A stretch of DNA of 64,000 bases from an uncultured Flavobacteriaceae bacterium (lineage in GTDB: Bacteria > Bacteroidota > Bacteroidia > Flavobacteriales > Flavobacteriaceae), in NCBI GenBank assembly GCA_943842245.1, contig CALTAJ010000002.1, forward strand, positions 893,596 through 957,595, given 5' to 3'. This document shows, in pieces, positions 28,466-39,469 of the stretch. Numbering within the stretch: position 1 is the first letter of the stretch; each line of letters begins with the position of its first letter. Both the position numbers and the translations under genes were made by a program. The notes beneath the pieces are model-generated. The model was not told the DNA's origin, did no database searches, and worked only from the letters and a program-made list of their open reading frames with translations.

Positions 28466-29227
28466 TTACAATTTTAATTCTAAACCGACAGGACAATGAT
28501 CTGAATGCATTGCTTCAGTTAAAAGATAGGATCTTTTAATTTTATCCTTAAGTGTTTGACTTACTAAAGCATAATCTATCCTCCAACCTTTATTATTGTT
28601 TCTAGAATTGGCTCGATAACTCCACCAGCTGTATTGATGAGGTTCTGAATTTAAATACCTGAAGGAGTCTATAAAACCAGATTTTAAAAAGTTATTAAAC
28701 CAAGAACGCTCATTTGGTAAAAAACCAGAAACGTTTTTATTACGTATTGGATCATGAATATCAATAGCCTGATGACAAATATTATAATCCCCGCAGATAA
28801 CTAGATTTGGAATTTTTGCCTTTAAATCATTAATATAGTCATGGAAGTCATCCATAAACTTAAACTTGTATTCTAAACGGTCTAGGTTTGTTCCTGATGG
28901 AAGATAAAGGCTCATAATAGAGACTTTATCAAAATCAAGACGAATAATACGACCTTCAAAATCTATATGTTTAATTCCACATCCGTAAGTTATCTTTAGA
29001 GGTTCTAATTTTGAAAAAATAGCCACACCACTATATCCTTTTTTTTGTGCAGAGAACCAATAAAGATTATACCCAAGTTCTCTAAGTGCTTGGGTATCTA
29101 CCTGTTCTTCTAATGCTTTGGTTTCTTGAATACAAATAACATCAGCATCAGTAGGTTTTAGCCAATCTGCAAATCCCTTTTTAAGTGCAGCTCTAATCCC
29201 ATTAACGTTATATGAAAGTATTTTCAA
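28466..29227 (-). CDS. xthA: Exodeoxyribonuclease III (AP endonuclease)
   Basis: 253-residue EEP-fold nuclease acting on abasic sites and 3' blocks in base-excision repair. Family motifs in order: NVNGIRAALKKG, CIQETKA with the metal-binding Glu, GDYNICH, and the C-terminal WRIDYALVS and SDHCPVGLEL with the catalytic Asp-His. First gene of a tight three-gene minus-strand row. Confidence 0.95.
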   Translation of the reverse strand: MKILSYNVNGIRAALKKGFADWLKPTDADVICIQETKALEEQVDTQALRELGYNLYWFSAQKKGYSGVAIFSKLEPLKITYGCGIKHIDFEGRIIRLDFDKVSIMSLYLPSGTNLDRLEYKFKFMDDFHDYINDLKAKIPNLVICGDYNICHQAIDIHDPIRNKNVSGFLPNERSWFNNFLKSGFIDSFRYLNSEPHQYSWWSYRANSRNNNKGWRIDYALVSQTLKDKIKRSYLLTEAMHSDHCPVGLELKL

Positions 29228-29343
29228 GCTTTTTTTTTGTTAAGATAAAAAATCCTTATTGTTTCTTTAAAATTATATTATATAGGTGTAACTAGATAAT
29301 TTTAAACTAATAGTATTTATAATATTTTGAATAAGAAAACGAT

Positions 29344-30885
29344 TTAAATTAATTTTAATAGATAAGTGATCGAAACTTTATTCATAATCAAATTTTTTAT
29401 GTTATCAATTGAAATACGTTCCTGTTCCATGGTGTCTCGGTCTCTTATAGTAATTGTTTGATCCTCCAAAGTTTGGTGATCAATTGTAATGCAATAAGGA
29501 GTACCTAGTGCGTCTTGCCTTCGATAACGTCTTCCCACTGCATCTTTTTCATCATAGGTTGTTGCTAAATCTAACTTAAGATCTTCAACAATTTTACTAG
29601 CTAGTTCAGGTAAGCCATCTTTTTTAACCAAAGGGAAAACAGCAACTTTAATTGGTGCTAAGGCAGGAGGTAATTTTAAAACTGTTCTAGTTGATCCATC
29701 TTTTAAAGTTTCTTCAGTCAAAGCTTTTGAAAAAACAGCCAGAAACATTCGATCTAAACCGATAGATGTCTCAACGACATATGGTATATAGTTTTCATTT
29801 CTCTCTGGATCAAAATACTGAAGTTTTTTTCCAGTAAATTTCTCATGACTTGAAAGATCAAAGTCAGTTCTAGAGTGAATTCCCTCTAATTCTTTAAATC
29901 CAAAAGGAAAACGAAATTCAATATCAGTTGCGGCATCAGCATAATGGGCTAGTTTTTCATGATCATGAAAACGATAGTTCTCTTGTCCCAATCCGAGGGC
30001 TAAGTGCCATTTCAATCGTGTTTTTTTCCAAAGATCATACCATTCCTTTTGTGTTCCAGGAGGAATAAAGAATTGCATTTCCATTTGTTCAAACTCCCGC
30101 ATTCTAAAAATAAATTGGCGGGCTACAATCTCATTTCGAAAAGCTTTTCCTGTTTGAGCAATCCCAAATGGAAGCTTCATCCTTCCTGTTTTTTGAACAT
30201 TTAGGAAATTTACAAAAATCCCTTGAGCTGTTTCGGGACGCAGAAATAAATCCATGGCAGAATCTGCAGAAGCTCCTAATTTAGTTCCAAACATAAGATT
30301 GAACTGTTTTACTTCAGTCCAGTCTCGAGAGCCAGATTCAGGGCAAGATATTTCAAGTTCTTCAATTAATTTCTTTACGTCAACTAAGTCTTCATTTTCC
30401 AAAGACTTTGATAATCGAGTGATTATACTATCAATCTTTTTTTGATAATCTAAAACTCTTGCATTAGTGCTTTTAAATTTTTCAGGATCAAAACTTTCAC
30501 CAAAACGCTTTGCAGCTTTTAAAATTTCCTTTTCAATTTTAGATTCAATCTTAGCAACATAATCTTCGACTAATACATCAGCACGATAACGTTTTTTAGA
30601 AACTTTATTATCAATTAGCGGGTCATTGAAAGCATCAACATGTCCAGAAGCTTTCCATGTGGTAGGATGCATAAATATTGCCGCATCAATTCCAACAATA
30701 TTATCATTAAGTTGAACCATAGACTTCCACCAGTACTCACGAATATTATTTTTTAGTGCAACACCATTTTGAGCATAGTCATATACTGCACTTAGTCCAT
30801 CATAAATTTCACTAGAAGGGAATACAAAACCATACTCTTTTGCATGGGAAATAACTTTTTTAAATTGGTCTGTTTGTTTTGACAT
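29344..30885 (-). CDS. glyS: Glycyl-tRNA synthetase, single-chain dimeric type
   Basis: Class II synthetase of 513 residues, the eukaryote/archaea-like alpha2 form used by Bacteroidota rather than the alpha2beta2 GlyQ/GlyS. Motif 2 appears in GKAFRNEI and FRMREFEQMEMQFF, motif 3 in ETSIGLDRMFLA, and the anticodon-binding domain occupies about 395-500. Monocistronic by spacing; a -7-like box directly precedes the start. Confidence 0.95.
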   Translation of the reverse strand: MSKQTDQFKKVISHAKEYGFVFPSSEIYDGLSAVYDYAQNGVALKNNIREYWWKSMVQLNDNIVGIDAAIFMHPTTWKASGHVDAFNDPLIDNKVSKKRYRADVLVEDYVAKIESKIEKEILKAAKRFGESFDPEKFKSTNARVLDYQKKIDSIITRLSKSLENEDLVDVKKLIEELEISCPESGSRDWTEVKQFNLMFGTKLGASADSAMDLFLRPETAQGIFVNFLNVQKTGRMKLPFGIAQTGKAFRNEIVARQFIFRMREFEQMEMQFFIPPGTQKEWYDLWKKTRLKWHLALGLGQENYRFHDHEKLAHYADAATDIEFRFPFGFKELEGIHSRTDFDLSSHEKFTGKKLQYFDPERNENYIPYVVETSIGLDRMFLAVFSKALTEETLKDGSTRTVLKLPPALAPIKVAVFPLVKKDGLPELASKIVEDLKLDLATTYDEKDAVGRRYRRQDALGTPYCITIDHQTLEDQTITIRDRDTMEQERISIDNIKNLIMNKVSITYLLKLI

Positions 30886-30889
30886 GTCG

Positions 30890-30897
30890 CAAAAATA
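30890..30897 (-). promoter_or_regulatory. Putative -7 box for glyS
   Basis: On the minus strand the bases read TATTTTTG, matching TAnnTTTG, and lie four bases before the glyS ATG, implying a very short leader. The upstream box is not evident. Confidence 0.35.
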
Positions 30898-31027
30898 ATC
30901 CTTTTTGATTATATTCTAATACCATAAGGATGGTTTTGAAAAAATAATACTTAAAAATTTAGTATCGTTTACCTGGCCGATAGGTTGTGATTAGATTATT
31001 GTGTTATTTTGTAATGAATCAAAAAAA

Positions 31028-32704
31028 ATGAAAAACAAAATTTTACTTTTTCTTTTGTCATTACTTATTTTGAACGTAATAAAGTGTGCTAAACGGGCTA
31101 CTCCGACTGGAGGCCCTAAGGATTCTATTCCTCCTCAATTAATAAACGCTAATCCAAAACTTAACACTACTTTTTTTGATAAAGAGGAATTTACATTAAC
31201 CTTTGATGAATATGTCAGTATTAAAGACATTAGTAAGCAATTAATTATTTCTCCTCCATTAAATTCTTCTCAATACAAAGTTTATCCAACGACTGGAGCT
31301 TCAAAAAAAATTAGTTTGGAGCTAAAAGATAGTCTTATGGGAAATACCACCTATACCTTTAACTTTGGAGAGAGTATTATAGATTTTAACGAAGAAAACC
31401 CTGCTTCCTATCTTACATACACTCTGTCAACAGGTGAAACGATTGACTCTCTTTATATAAGAGGAAGTATTACAGACGCTCTCGAAAAAGAAACCGAACG
31501 CTTTATTTCCCTACAGCTTTATCCAGTTGATAGTATTTACAAGGACTCCGCTGTTTATACAAAAAAACCGCTTTATGTTACCAGTACCTTAGATACCACT
31601 ATTTATAGGTTTCAAAACTTACGATCTGGAAAATATGCCATAATTGCTCTTGAAGATAAAGCTGGCAATTATTTTTTTGATCAAAATGTTGATAAAATTG
31701 GTTTTTTTGACCGAATAATTGAACTCCCTCAAGACTCTATTATTGATCTTCGTCTTTTTAAAGAAAAAACAAATTTCTCATGGGATGCTCCACATTTTGT
31801 AAATGATCATCATGTTAGATTAGCATTTTATGGAGAATATAAAGATCAGACTTATAAGATGGTAAGTAAGGTTTCTGATACTTTTAAATCTTTGGTAACT
31901 AAAAGTCGAAAAACTGATAGTCTAAATTATTGGTTTCGAGGAGCCACTCTAGACTCAATAAAATTTGAATTAGAGATTCAAGACACAATTCGAATAAAAA
32001 CAGCATTTTTAAAAGAACCAATTGAAGATTCTCTTGTAATTTCAAAATTTACTACCGGTAGTTTGGGACTTAAAAACAAGTTAGAATTAGCCAGTAACCT
32101 CCCAATAACAAGTTTTGATTCGAAGCAAGTATTGATCACTAATATTGATACAGTCCCAGTCCCAGCAAATTTAAGGGTACTTGAAAACTATGATCGAATA
32201 GAAGTTGATTTTGAGGTATTACCAAGTGATCGATATAATATAACGCTTTTACCAAATGCATTAAAAGATTTCTGGGGGCGTACCCACGATACGTTAACTT
32301 TTAGAACATCAACCAAAAAAATTGAAGACTACGGGAATATCTATTTAAGGGTTCAGCATGAATCGCCTTATCCATTCATCATCGAATTAATAACAAATAA
32401 AAAAGTAGTGAAACGATTTGACCGTCCTGTGACTGGAAACAATTACAACTTTGAACTACTTAATTCTGGAAAATATATTGTTAGATTAATTGAGGATGTT
32501 AATGAAAATAGGGAGTGGGATACGGGAAATTATTTAAAGAAAATACAACCTGAAAAGGTAATTTACTTTTGGAAAGAAATTGATCTAAGGGCAAACTGGG
32601 ATATGAATGAGACTTTTAATACAAGTCAAAATTATCCCGATCGTTTAAAAAGTTCAACTGTTTCCGAAGTACTTGAAGGTCAAGAAAATCTAATTCAGCC
32701 GTAA
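31028..32704 (+). CDS. Lipoprotein with N-terminal Big_5 Ig-like domain
   Basis: About 558 residues from ATG 31028: lipobox NVIKC at about 15-19 followed by a TPTGGPKDS segment and a Big_5-type Ig-like domain (PPQLINANPKLNT, FDEYV, to about residue 125). The rest is beta-rich and includes an ENREWDTGNY motif near the C-terminus. I chose 31028 because the preceding in-frame ATG (31001) would place nine unlikely residues before the signal. Common in Bacteroidota; function unknown. Its last 89 bases overlap the convergent nitrilase gene. Confidence 0.87.
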   Translation: MKNKILLFLLSLLILNVIKCAKRATPTGGPKDSIPPQLINANPKLNTTFFDKEEFTLTFDEYVSIKDISKQLIISPPLNSSQYKVYPTTGASKKISLELKDSLMGNTTYTFNFGESIIDFNEENPASYLTYTLSTGETIDSLYIRGSITDALEKETERFISLQLYPVDSIYKDSAVYTKKPLYVTSTLDTTIYRFQNLRSGKYAIIALEDKAGNYFFDQNVDKIGFFDRIIELPQDSIIDLRLFKEKTNFSWDAPHFVNDHHVRLAFYGEYKDQTYKMVSKVSDTFKSLVTKSRKTDSLNYWFRGATLDSIKFELEIQDTIRIKTAFLKEPIEDSLVISKFTTGSLGLKNKLELASNLPITSFDSKQVLITNIDTVPVPANLRVLENYDRIEVDFEVLPSDRYNITLLPNALKDFWGRTHDTLTFRTSTKKIEDYGNIYLRVQHESPYPFIIELITNKKVVKRFDRPVTGNNYNFELLNSGKYIVRLIEDVNENREWDTGNYLKKIQPEKVIYFWKEIDLRANWDMNETFNTSQNYPDRLKSSTVSEVLEGQENLIQP

Positions 32705-33395
32705 GGAGATCTTCAGATGTAGATGCTCCTTCTGAAATCTGGTTTCCCAAAGGATCATAAATAGCGCTTCGCCCAGGATAATCCAGTCCATTATTATCAG
32801 TTCCTACCCGATTTAACCCTACTACATAACTCATGTTTTCAATGGCTCGAGCTTTAAGTAAGGAGTCCCAAGCATTAATCCTTGGTGCGGGCCAATTTGC
32901 AACAAAAATTAACAAATCATAATCTTCGGTATTACTAGACCATACAGGAAATCGTAAATCATAACAAATACGCAAGCAAATTTTCCATCCCTTATATTTA
33001 AATAATCCAGAATTAGTTCCTCTTGAGTAATACTTATCCTCTTGTCCTAAAGTGAAAAGATGTCTTTTATCATAATGAGCAACTAAACCTTCATTGCCTA
33101 TCATCACAAAACGATTAAAAATCTTGTCTTCGTCTCTAATTGCTAGACTCCCCCCAATCAATATATCTAGTTTTATTGCGCATTCTTGCATCCACCGAAT
33201 GGTTGGTCCATCCATCTCTTCTGCAACTTCCTTAGCTTTCATTGTAAATCCTGTAGTGAACATTTCTGGAAGTAAGACAATATCAGCTTGATCATCAATT
33301 TTTCTTAACTGATTGTCTATGAAGGATCTATTTTTTAATGAGTTCTCCCAAAAAAGTGAAATCTGAAGAGCTACAACATTTAGCTTAGCATTCAT
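32616..33395 (-). CDS. Nitrilase-family amidase (omega-amidase, YafV-like)
   Basis: 259-residue carbon-nitrogen hydrolase with the Glu-Lys-Cys triad: Glu in VLLPEMFTTGF (about 42), Lys in HYDKRHLF (about 114), Cys in LRICYDLRFP (about 146). Members of this branch deaminate 2-oxoglutaramate or 2-oxosuccinamate in metabolite repair. Its 3' end runs 89 bases into the convergent Big_5 lipoprotein gene; both reading frames look genuine. Confidence 0.9.
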   Translation of the reverse strand: MNAKLNVVALQISLFWENSLKNRSFIDNQLRKIDDQADIVLLPEMFTTGFTMKAKEVAEEMDGPTIRWMQECAIKLDILIGGSLAIRDEDKIFNRFVMIGNEGLVAHYDKRHLFTLGQEDKYYSRGTNSGLFKYKGWKICLRICYDLRFPVWSSNTEDYDLLIFVANWPAPRINAWDSLLKARAIENMSYVVGLNRVGTDNNGLDYPGRSAIYDPLGNQISEGASTSEDLLTAELDFLDLQVLRKQLNFLNDRDNFDLY

Positions 33396-33503
33396 ATTTG
33401 TTTAATTTAAATAACCCAACACATTATTTTCATTATCTTTAAATTTAATAGAATTCTTATTATTTAACCCAAAAAAATTCAGAATTCATACGATTAACAA
33501 CAA

Positions 33504-34469
33504 ATGGATTTAAAATTTTTTATTGGGCCAATGTCCAAAAATGTAGTTGATTCAATAATTGAATTTCAAAAACTTTCATCCAAAAAAGTAGGAGTTATTC
33601 CTAGTAGAAGGCAGATAGATTATTTGGGAGGTTATTCGAATAATTGGACTACGGATCAAATTTCTAAATATTCAGATGACCTTATAATTATGAGAGATCA
33701 TGGTGGTCCTGGTCAAGGAGCAGAAGAAGATGATGGCTACTTATCTTTAGAACATGACTGTAAATATTTTGACTATATACACATTGACCCTTGGAAAAAA
33801 TATCCCTCCTTTAATAAAGGTTCTAAATGGACTTTAGAAATGATCAAATTTTGCCTTTCAAAAAATTCAAATATAAAATTTGAGGTAGGAACAGAAGAAG
33901 CAATTAGAAGATTTGAACCTAAAGAACTTGACGAATTATTAAATTTTTTAAAATTAAATCTTTCTAAAGATGAGTTTTTACAAATTAAATATTTAGTAAT
34001 TCAATCAGGAACTTCACTTTCCTCAAATCAAAATACTGGAAATTTTGATCTTAAAAGATTAAATAAAATGGTAAATGTTGCTCGGAAAAATAATCTAAAA
34101 TCTAAAGAACATAATGGAGATTATATTCCAGAAAAATTAATTAAACTCAAAATGTCAAATGGATTAGACTCTATTAATATTGCTCCTGAATTTGGTTTAA
34201 TTGAAACTCAAATTTACTTAGATCAAATAAACGATAGAAAAGATCTTTTTGAACGTTATTGGGAAATATGTTATCAATCTAAAAAATGGGTGAAGTGGGT
34301 TGATAAAGACTTTGAGCCAATTAAACAAAAAGAGAGTCTCATTAAGATTTGTGGGCATTATGTTCTTTCAAATAATGATTTTAATAATGATATTAAAAGT
34401 GAATTTGAGGGAATCGATCAACTTATAAAGACAAATATTATTAATAAACTCACTTCACTCCATCAATAA
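33504..34469 (+). CDS. GatZ/KbaZ-like TIM-barrel protein
   Basis: 321 residues. The segments RRQIDYLGGYSNNWTT, RDHGGPGQG and EHNGDYIPEKL with INIAPEFGLIET align by eye with the non-catalytic subunit of class II tagatose-bisphosphate aldolase (GatZ has a GGYTGMT segment, a GDHLGPN segment and an EAHSTDYQ segment). No catalytic GatY/KbaY partner is nearby, and the sequence is short for GatZ (about 420), so the role is uncertain; a sugar-phosphate or nucleotide-sugar aldolase-like function is possible. Unusually A+T-rich gene standing alone. Confidence 0.5.
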   Translation: MDLKFFIGPMSKNVVDSIIEFQKLSSKKVGVIPSRRQIDYLGGYSNNWTTDQISKYSDDLIIMRDHGGPGQGAEEDDGYLSLEHDCKYFDYIHIDPWKKYPSFNKGSKWTLEMIKFCLSKNSNIKFEVGTEEAIRRFEPKELDELLNFLKLNLSKDEFLQIKYLVIQSGTSLSSNQNTGNFDLKRLNKMVNVARKNNLKSKEHNGDYIPEKLIKLKMSNGLDSINIAPEFGLIETQIYLDQINDRKDLFERYWEICYQSKKWVKWVDKDFEPIKQKESLIKICGHYVLSNNDFNNDIKSEFEGIDQLIKTNIINKLTSLHQ

Positions 34470-34553
34470 AAATTTCTGAAGTATTGTTCAGTATTTTATA
34501 TTTCTTAACTAAAAGAAAGCGTCTGACTTTGTTAGGATTCATTTAAAAATCAT

Positions 34554-35300
34554 TTACCCTTTAAGACTGGCAAATAAGTATTCTCTATTCATACGCGCAA
34601 TATTTTCTAAAGAAATTCCTTTAGGACATTCTACTTCACAGGCGCCCGTATTAGTACAGTTACCAAAACCTTCCTCATCCATTTGTTTTACCATGTTCAT
34701 TACACGGTCCGTAGCCTCTACCTTACCTTGGGGAAGTAATGCGTATTGTGAAACTTTAGCAGATACAAATAACATCGCTGAAGCATTTTTACATGTTGCA
34801 ACACAGGCACCACATCCAATACATGTTGCTGCATCAAAAGCTTTATCTGCGTCATGTTTATCAATTGGAATAGCATTGGCATCTTGAGTATTTCCAGATG
34901 TATTTACAGACACAAACCCACCGGCTTGTTGAACTCTATCAAAAGAAGAGCGATCAACCGTAAGATCTTTTATTACGGGAAAAGCTTTGGCACGAAAAGG
35001 CTCAATTGTTATGGTATCTCCATTTTTAAATTTACGCATGTGTAATTGACAAGTGGTAACCAAGCGATCTGGACCATGGGCTTCTCCATTTATAAACATC
35101 GAACACATTCCGCAAATGCCTTCGCGACAGTCATGATCAAAAGCGATAGGATCAATTCCCTTTACCATAAGCTGCTCATTTAATACATCCATCATTTCTA
35201 AAAAGGACATATCTGGAGATACCTCACCAATTTTATAGGTTTCCATTTTACCTTTTGCATCTGCATTGGCTTGTCGCCAAACTTTTAATGTCAAATTCAT
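34554..35300 (-). CDS. sdhB: Succinate dehydrogenase / fumarate reductase iron-sulfur subunit
   Basis: 248-residue subunit carrying the electron path from flavin to the b-type cytochrome. The [2Fe-2S] cysteines are in CREGICGMC with a following TTCQLH; the [4Fe-4S] and [3Fe-4S] ligands are in [11 protein letters not shown] and [15 protein letters not shown]. Last of the three genes sdhC-sdhA-sdhB; the 24-base spacing to sdhA indicates one operon. Confidence 0.96.
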   Translation of the reverse strand: MNLTLKVWRQANADAKGKMETYKIGEVSPDMSFLEMMDVLNEQLMVKGIDPIAFDHDCREGICGMCSMFINGEAHGPDRLVTTCQLHMRKFKNGDTITIEPFRAKAFPVIKDLTVDRSSFDRVQQAGGFVSVNTSGNTQDANAIPIDKHDADKAFDAATCIGCGACVATCKNASAMLFVSAKVSQYALLPQGKVEATDRVMNMVKQMDEEGFGNCTNTGACEVECPKGISLENIARMNREYLFASLKG

Positions 35301-35324
35301 AATAATGTGTTATTGCATATTTTG

Positions 35325-37328
35325 TTATTTATACGATCTAGTTTTTACTTCGATTTCTTCGTATTTTAAGTCTTCTTTATGAATTTTTGCTTTCGAAGGT
35401 TCACCTTTATATTCCCACGCAGAAACAAATGTGAAGTTTTTGTCATCTCGAAGCGCTTCCCCTTCAGGAGTTTGGGATTCCTCTCGGAAGTGACCTCCAC
35501 AAGATTCTGTTCGTTCTAAAGCATCCTTAGCAAATAATTCTCCCAGCTCCAAGAAATCTGCTACACGCCCTGCTTTTGCAAGCTGCTCATTGAATTCATT
35601 GATTCTACCAGGAACATTTACATTTTTGTAGAAATCCTCACGTAATTGTTTAATTTCTTTGATAGCAGCTTTTAATCCTTTTTCATTCCGGGACATACCA
35701 CATTTATCCCACATGATTTTACCTAATTTACGATGGTAATAATCAACTGAGTTTTTACCTTTATTACCAATAAAACCTTCTAATTGAGCTTTTACTGAAG
35801 CTTCGGCTTTTTCAAATTCAGGAAGCTGAGTGTCTATAGATCCAGTTCGGATATCATTTGATAAATAATCACCGATAGTATATGGTAAAACAAAATACCC
35901 ATCTGCCAATCCTTGCATTAATGCAGAAGCACCCAGACGGTTAGCTCCATGGTCAGAAAAATTTGCTTCTCCTATAGCATAACATCCTGGTATACTTGTC
36001 ATTAGATTATAGTCTACCCAAACTCCTCCCATAGTATAATGTACTGCTGGATAAATCATCATTGGCATCTCGTATGGGTTTTGATCTAATATTTTTTCAT
36101 ACATCTGAAAGAGATTTCCATATTTGGCCCGAACTACATCTTGCCCTAATTTTTTAACCAATGAAGCATCTTCTTCATCTAACCCTTTTACATGAGCTTG
36201 TTCTTTGCCATATCGATTAATTGCAGAAGCAAAGTCTAGATAAACTGCTTCTCCAGTTTTATTTACCCCAAAACCTGCGTCACAACGCTCTTTGGCCGCT
36301 CGAGAAGCTACATCACGGGGCACTAAGTTTCCAAAAGCAGGATAACGTCTCTCCAAATAGTAATCACGATCATCTTCTGGAATATTAATAGCTTTTAAAT
36401 TACCTGATCGAATAGCTTCAACATCTTCTTTCTTTTTAGGTACCCATATACGCCCATCATTTCTTAGTGATTCGGACATCAAAGTTAATTTAGATTGGTG
36501 GTCTCCTGAAACTGGAATACATGTAGGATGGATTTGAGTAAAACAAGGATTTGCAAAATGTGCTCCCTTTTTGTGAATTTTCCAACCAGCTGAAACATTA
36601 CTTCCCATTGCATTGGTTGATAGAAAAAATACATTCCCATAGCCCCCAGACGCAATTACAACAGCATGAGCTCCATGACGTTCAATTTTTCCATTTACTA
36701 AATTTCTAGTAATGATTCCACGTGCCTTACCATCAACTAGAACTAGATCCATCATCTCATGTCTATTAAACATCTTGATTTTTCCTCGACCTATTTGTCG
36801 ATTCATTGCAGAATATGCTCCTAAAAGTAGTTGCTGTCCTGTTTGTCCCTTGGCATAAAAAGTTCTAGAAACTAAAACTCCTCCAAAAGAACGATTATCT
36901 AAAAGTCCTCCATAATCTCTAGCAAAAGGCACTCCTTGAGCAACACATTGGTCAATAATATTTGTCGATACCTCCGCTAAACGATGTACGTTTGACTCGC
37001 GTGAACGATAATCCCCACCTTTAATTGTATCATAAAATAAACGATATGTAGAATCACCATCTCCTTGATAATTTTTTGCGGCATTGATTCCACCTTGGGC
37101 GGCAATAGAGTGAGCGCGTCTTGGAGAATCTTGAAAACAGAAAGTCTTAACATTATAGCCAAGCTCTGCAAGAGTTGCAGAAGCTGAGGCTCCTGCTAAG
37201 CCTGTACCCACAACAATAACATCAATCAGGCGTTTATTGGCTGGACTTACTAAGTTTATTTTACTTTTATGGTTTGTCCACTTATCAGCAACAGGACCTT
37301 TGGGGATTTTTGAGTCTAATGAAGCCAT
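35325..37328 (-). CDS. sdhA: Succinate dehydrogenase / fumarate reductase flavoprotein subunit
   Basis: 667-residue catalytic subunit of the membrane complex. The FAD Rossmann motif is [19 protein letters not shown] (about 33), the covalent-FAD His lies in the [17 protein letters not shown] region, and the substrate-binding HPTCIPVSG and [11 protein letters not shown] are present. The length (longer than E. coli SdhA) is that of the B. subtilis/Bacteroidota b558-type enzyme. One base separates it from sdhC. Confidence 0.96.
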   Translation of the reverse strand: MASLDSKIPKGPVADKWTNHKSKINLVSPANKRLIDVIVVGTGLAGASASATLAELGYNVKTFCFQDSPRRAHSIAAQGGINAAKNYQGDGDSTYRLFYDTIKGGDYRSRESNVHRLAEVSTNIIDQCVAQGVPFARDYGGLLDNRSFGGVLVSRTFYAKGQTGQQLLLGAYSAMNRQIGRGKIKMFNRHEMMDLVLVDGKARGIITRNLVNGKIERHGAHAVVIASGGYGNVFFLSTNAMGSNVSAGWKIHKKGAHFANPCFTQIHPTCIPVSGDHQSKLTLMSESLRNDGRIWVPKKKEDVEAIRSGNLKAINIPEDDRDYYLERRYPAFGNLVPRDVASRAAKERCDAGFGVNKTGEAVYLDFASAINRYGKEQAHVKGLDEEDASLVKKLGQDVVRAKYGNLFQMYEKILDQNPYEMPMMIYPAVHYTMGGVWVDYNLMTSIPGCYAIGEANFSDHGANRLGASALMQGLADGYFVLPYTIGDYLSNDIRTGSIDTQLPEFEKAEASVKAQLEGFIGNKGKNSVDYYHRKLGKIMWDKCGMSRNEKGLKAAIKEIKQLREDFYKNVNVPGRINEFNEQLAKAGRVADFLELGELFAKDALERTESCGGHFREESQTPEGEALRDDKNFTFVSAWEYKGEPSKAKIHKEDLKYEEIEVKTRSYK

Positions 37329-37329
37329 C

Positions 37330-37989
37330 TTAAAAAAAGTTTAAATGATGAAACAATGCAATAAAAATAAATCCTGACGGTATAACTACAGAAAATGCGA
37401 CTGTAAAATATTTTATTGTTTTTGAATATTTATTATTTACCCCTACTGATTGAAAAGAAGAGGCAAAACCGTGAAGCAAGTGTAAGGCTAAAAAAACAAA
37501 AGAAAGGACATAAATTCCAACACGAACTGGGCTTTCAAATTTATGAACTAATTCTTCAAAATAACGATCTGGATTTAAAGGTAGGACCTCAATATATTTA
37601 TAATTCATTTCAGGGACCCAAAAATCATAAAAGTGTAATCCTAAGAAGGATAAAATTACTATCCCTGAATAAATCATATTTCTTGACATCCATGAAGCAT
37701 TTGCACTACCCTTATATGACGCGTATTTTACAGAACGAGATCCTGAATTTTGAAGCTCCAAGATAAATCCCATAGAAAAATGAAATAATACTCCCAAAAT
37801 TAAAATTGGTTGTAAAATAAATTGTACGATAGGATTATTTCCCATAAAGTGAGAAACCTCATTGAATGAAGATTCACTAAAGATCGAAAGTAAATTTATA
37901 CTGAAATGTTGAGTTAAAAACAATACTAAAAACAGCCCAGAAAGTGCCATTGCTACTTTTTTTCCAATTGAAGAAGCTGCTACAGTCAT
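37330..37989 (-). CDS. sdhC: Succinate dehydrogenase cytochrome b558 subunit
   Basis: 219-residue single membrane anchor with five hydrophobic helices, the type that replaces separate SdhC and SdhD. It begins [20 protein letters not shown] and has histidines in helices suitable as heme ligands ([32 protein letters not shown]). It anchors sdhA and sdhB and passes electrons to menaquinone. First gene of the operon; the promoter must lie in the 186-base gap before pepP. Confidence 0.94.
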   Translation of the reverse strand: MTVAASSIGKKVAMALSGLFLVLFLTQHFSINLLSIFSESSFNEVSHFMGNNPIVQFILQPILILGVLFHFSMGFILELQNSGSRSVKYASYKGSANASWMSRNMIYSGIVILSFLGLHFYDFWVPEMNYKYIEVLPLNPDRYFEELVHKFESPVRVGIYVLSFVFLALHLLHGFASSFQSVGVNNKYSKTIKYFTVAFSVVIPSGFIFIALFHHLNFF

Positions 37990-38175
37990 ATATTTTTAAT
38001 TTGTTTGTTCAAAATTAAGGCATAAACAAATAGCAGCAAACAGCTTTAAGTAATTTTTACACTTTATAAATAAAGAAACTAGTTGTTTAAGTAGTTTTTT
38101 CAAGATTTCATTTCATTGCTGTTTTATTAAATACCATAGGCTATCAAAAACTATTATCTTTACAAAAATCATTTT

Positions 38176-39468
38176 ATGAAGTATAGACCGCTCTCAAATT
38201 CTTTCTATAACAATTCAAGAAAAGCTTTCATGGCTGAATTAAAACCAAAGAGCTTAGCAGTTTTTAATTCTAATGATATCTATCCCATAGGTGCAGACAG
38301 CACTTTACCTTTTGAGCAACATCGCGATATTTTTTATCTCTCTGGAATTGATCAAGAAGAGAGTATACTTGTACTCTTTCCAAATGCTTATGAAAAAAAA
38401 CAAAGAGAGATCCTTTTTATTCGAAAAACGGATGAGCATATTGCAATATGGGAAGGAGCTAAACTCACCAAAGCTCAAGCTAACGATATAAGTGGTATCC
38501 AGACCATTTGTTGGCTGGAAGATTTTGAAGCAGTATTTCAGAAACTAAGTACCCAGTGTGACACATTCTATTTTAATACTAACGAACACTACCGACAATC
38601 AGTAGAGACACAAACTAGGGAAGATCGTTTTATCAAGTGGTGTAAAAAGCAATATCCAGCACATTCAAATGCAAAAAGTAATCCTATTCTTCAAAAATTG
38701 CGATCCATAAAGGATGACGAGGAAATAAAACAATTACAAACAGCTTGTGATATTACCGAAAAGGGAATACGTCGTTTATTGTCATTTTTAAAGCCTGGGA
38801 TTTGGGAATATGAATTGGAAGCAGAATTGGTTCACGAATTTATCAGAAATCGATCAAAAGGTTTTGCATATGAACCAATCATTGCCTCTGGAATGAATGC
38901 AAATATTTTACACTACACGCAAAATAATCAACAATGCAAGGCTGGTGAACTAGTTTTACTGGATGTTGCAGCAGAATATGGAAATTATTCTGCAGATCTA
39001 ACAAGAACCATACCTGTTTCAGGAGTTTTTACAAAACGTCAAAGAGAAGTTTATAATTCTGTGTTAAGAGTAAAAAACGAAGCAACAAAACTTCTAATTC
39101 CAGGCATGATTTGGAAAGATTTTCATTTAGAAGTTGGAAAACTAATGACCTCAGAACTTCAAGGATTGGGGCTTTTAGACAAGGCAGACATTCAAAATGA
39201 AAATCCTGAAAGTCCTGCTTATAAAAAGTACTTCATGCATGGCACTGCGCATCATCTTGGACTAAACACCCATGATTACGGTCTTTTGCACCTTCCTATG
39301 GAGGCCAATATGGTCTTTACAGTTGAACCTGGAATCTACATTCCACACGAGGGATTTGGAGTTCGTCTTGAAGATGATGTTGTAATTCAAAAATCAGGTG
39401 CACCGGCTAACCTTATGAAAAATATTCCAATAGAAGTTGAAGATATTGAAAGTATTATGAACTCATAA
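38176..39468 (+). CDS. pepP: Xaa-Pro aminopeptidase (aminopeptidase P)
   Basis: 430-residue metallopeptidase that removes N-terminal residues before proline. The creatinase N-domain (about 1-165) is followed by the pita-bread domain with the five metal ligands: Asp in LLDVAAEYGNYSADLTRT (two Asp), His in HGTAHHLGL, and Glu in FTVEPGIYIP and VRLEDDVV. Convergent with the MFS gene through a shared hairpin terminator. It is next to sdhC but divergently transcribed. Confidence 0.93.
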   Translation: MKYRPLSNSFYNNSRKAFMAELKPKSLAVFNSNDIYPIGADSTLPFEQHRDIFYLSGIDQEESILVLFPNAYEKKQREILFIRKTDEHIAIWEGAKLTKAQANDISGIQTICWLEDFEAVFQKLSTQCDTFYFNTNEHYRQSVETQTREDRFIKWCKKQYPAHSNAKSNPILQKLRSIKDDEEIKQLQTACDITEKGIRRLLSFLKPGIWEYELEAELVHEFIRNRSKGFAYEPIIASGMNANILHYTQNNQQCKAGELVLLDVAAEYGNYSADLTRTIPVSGVFTKRQREVYNSVLRVKNEATKLLIPGMIWKDFHLEVGKLMTSELQGLGLLDKADIQNENPESPAYKKYFMHGTAHHLGLNTHDYGLLHLPMEANMVFTVEPGIYIPHEGFGVRLEDDVVIQKSGAPANLMKNIPIEVEDIESIMNS

Positions 39469-39469
39469 A

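Noticed and set aside
34480..34553. Terminator after sdhB
   Set aside because: No stem-loop with a T-run could be found between the GatZ-like gene and sdhB.
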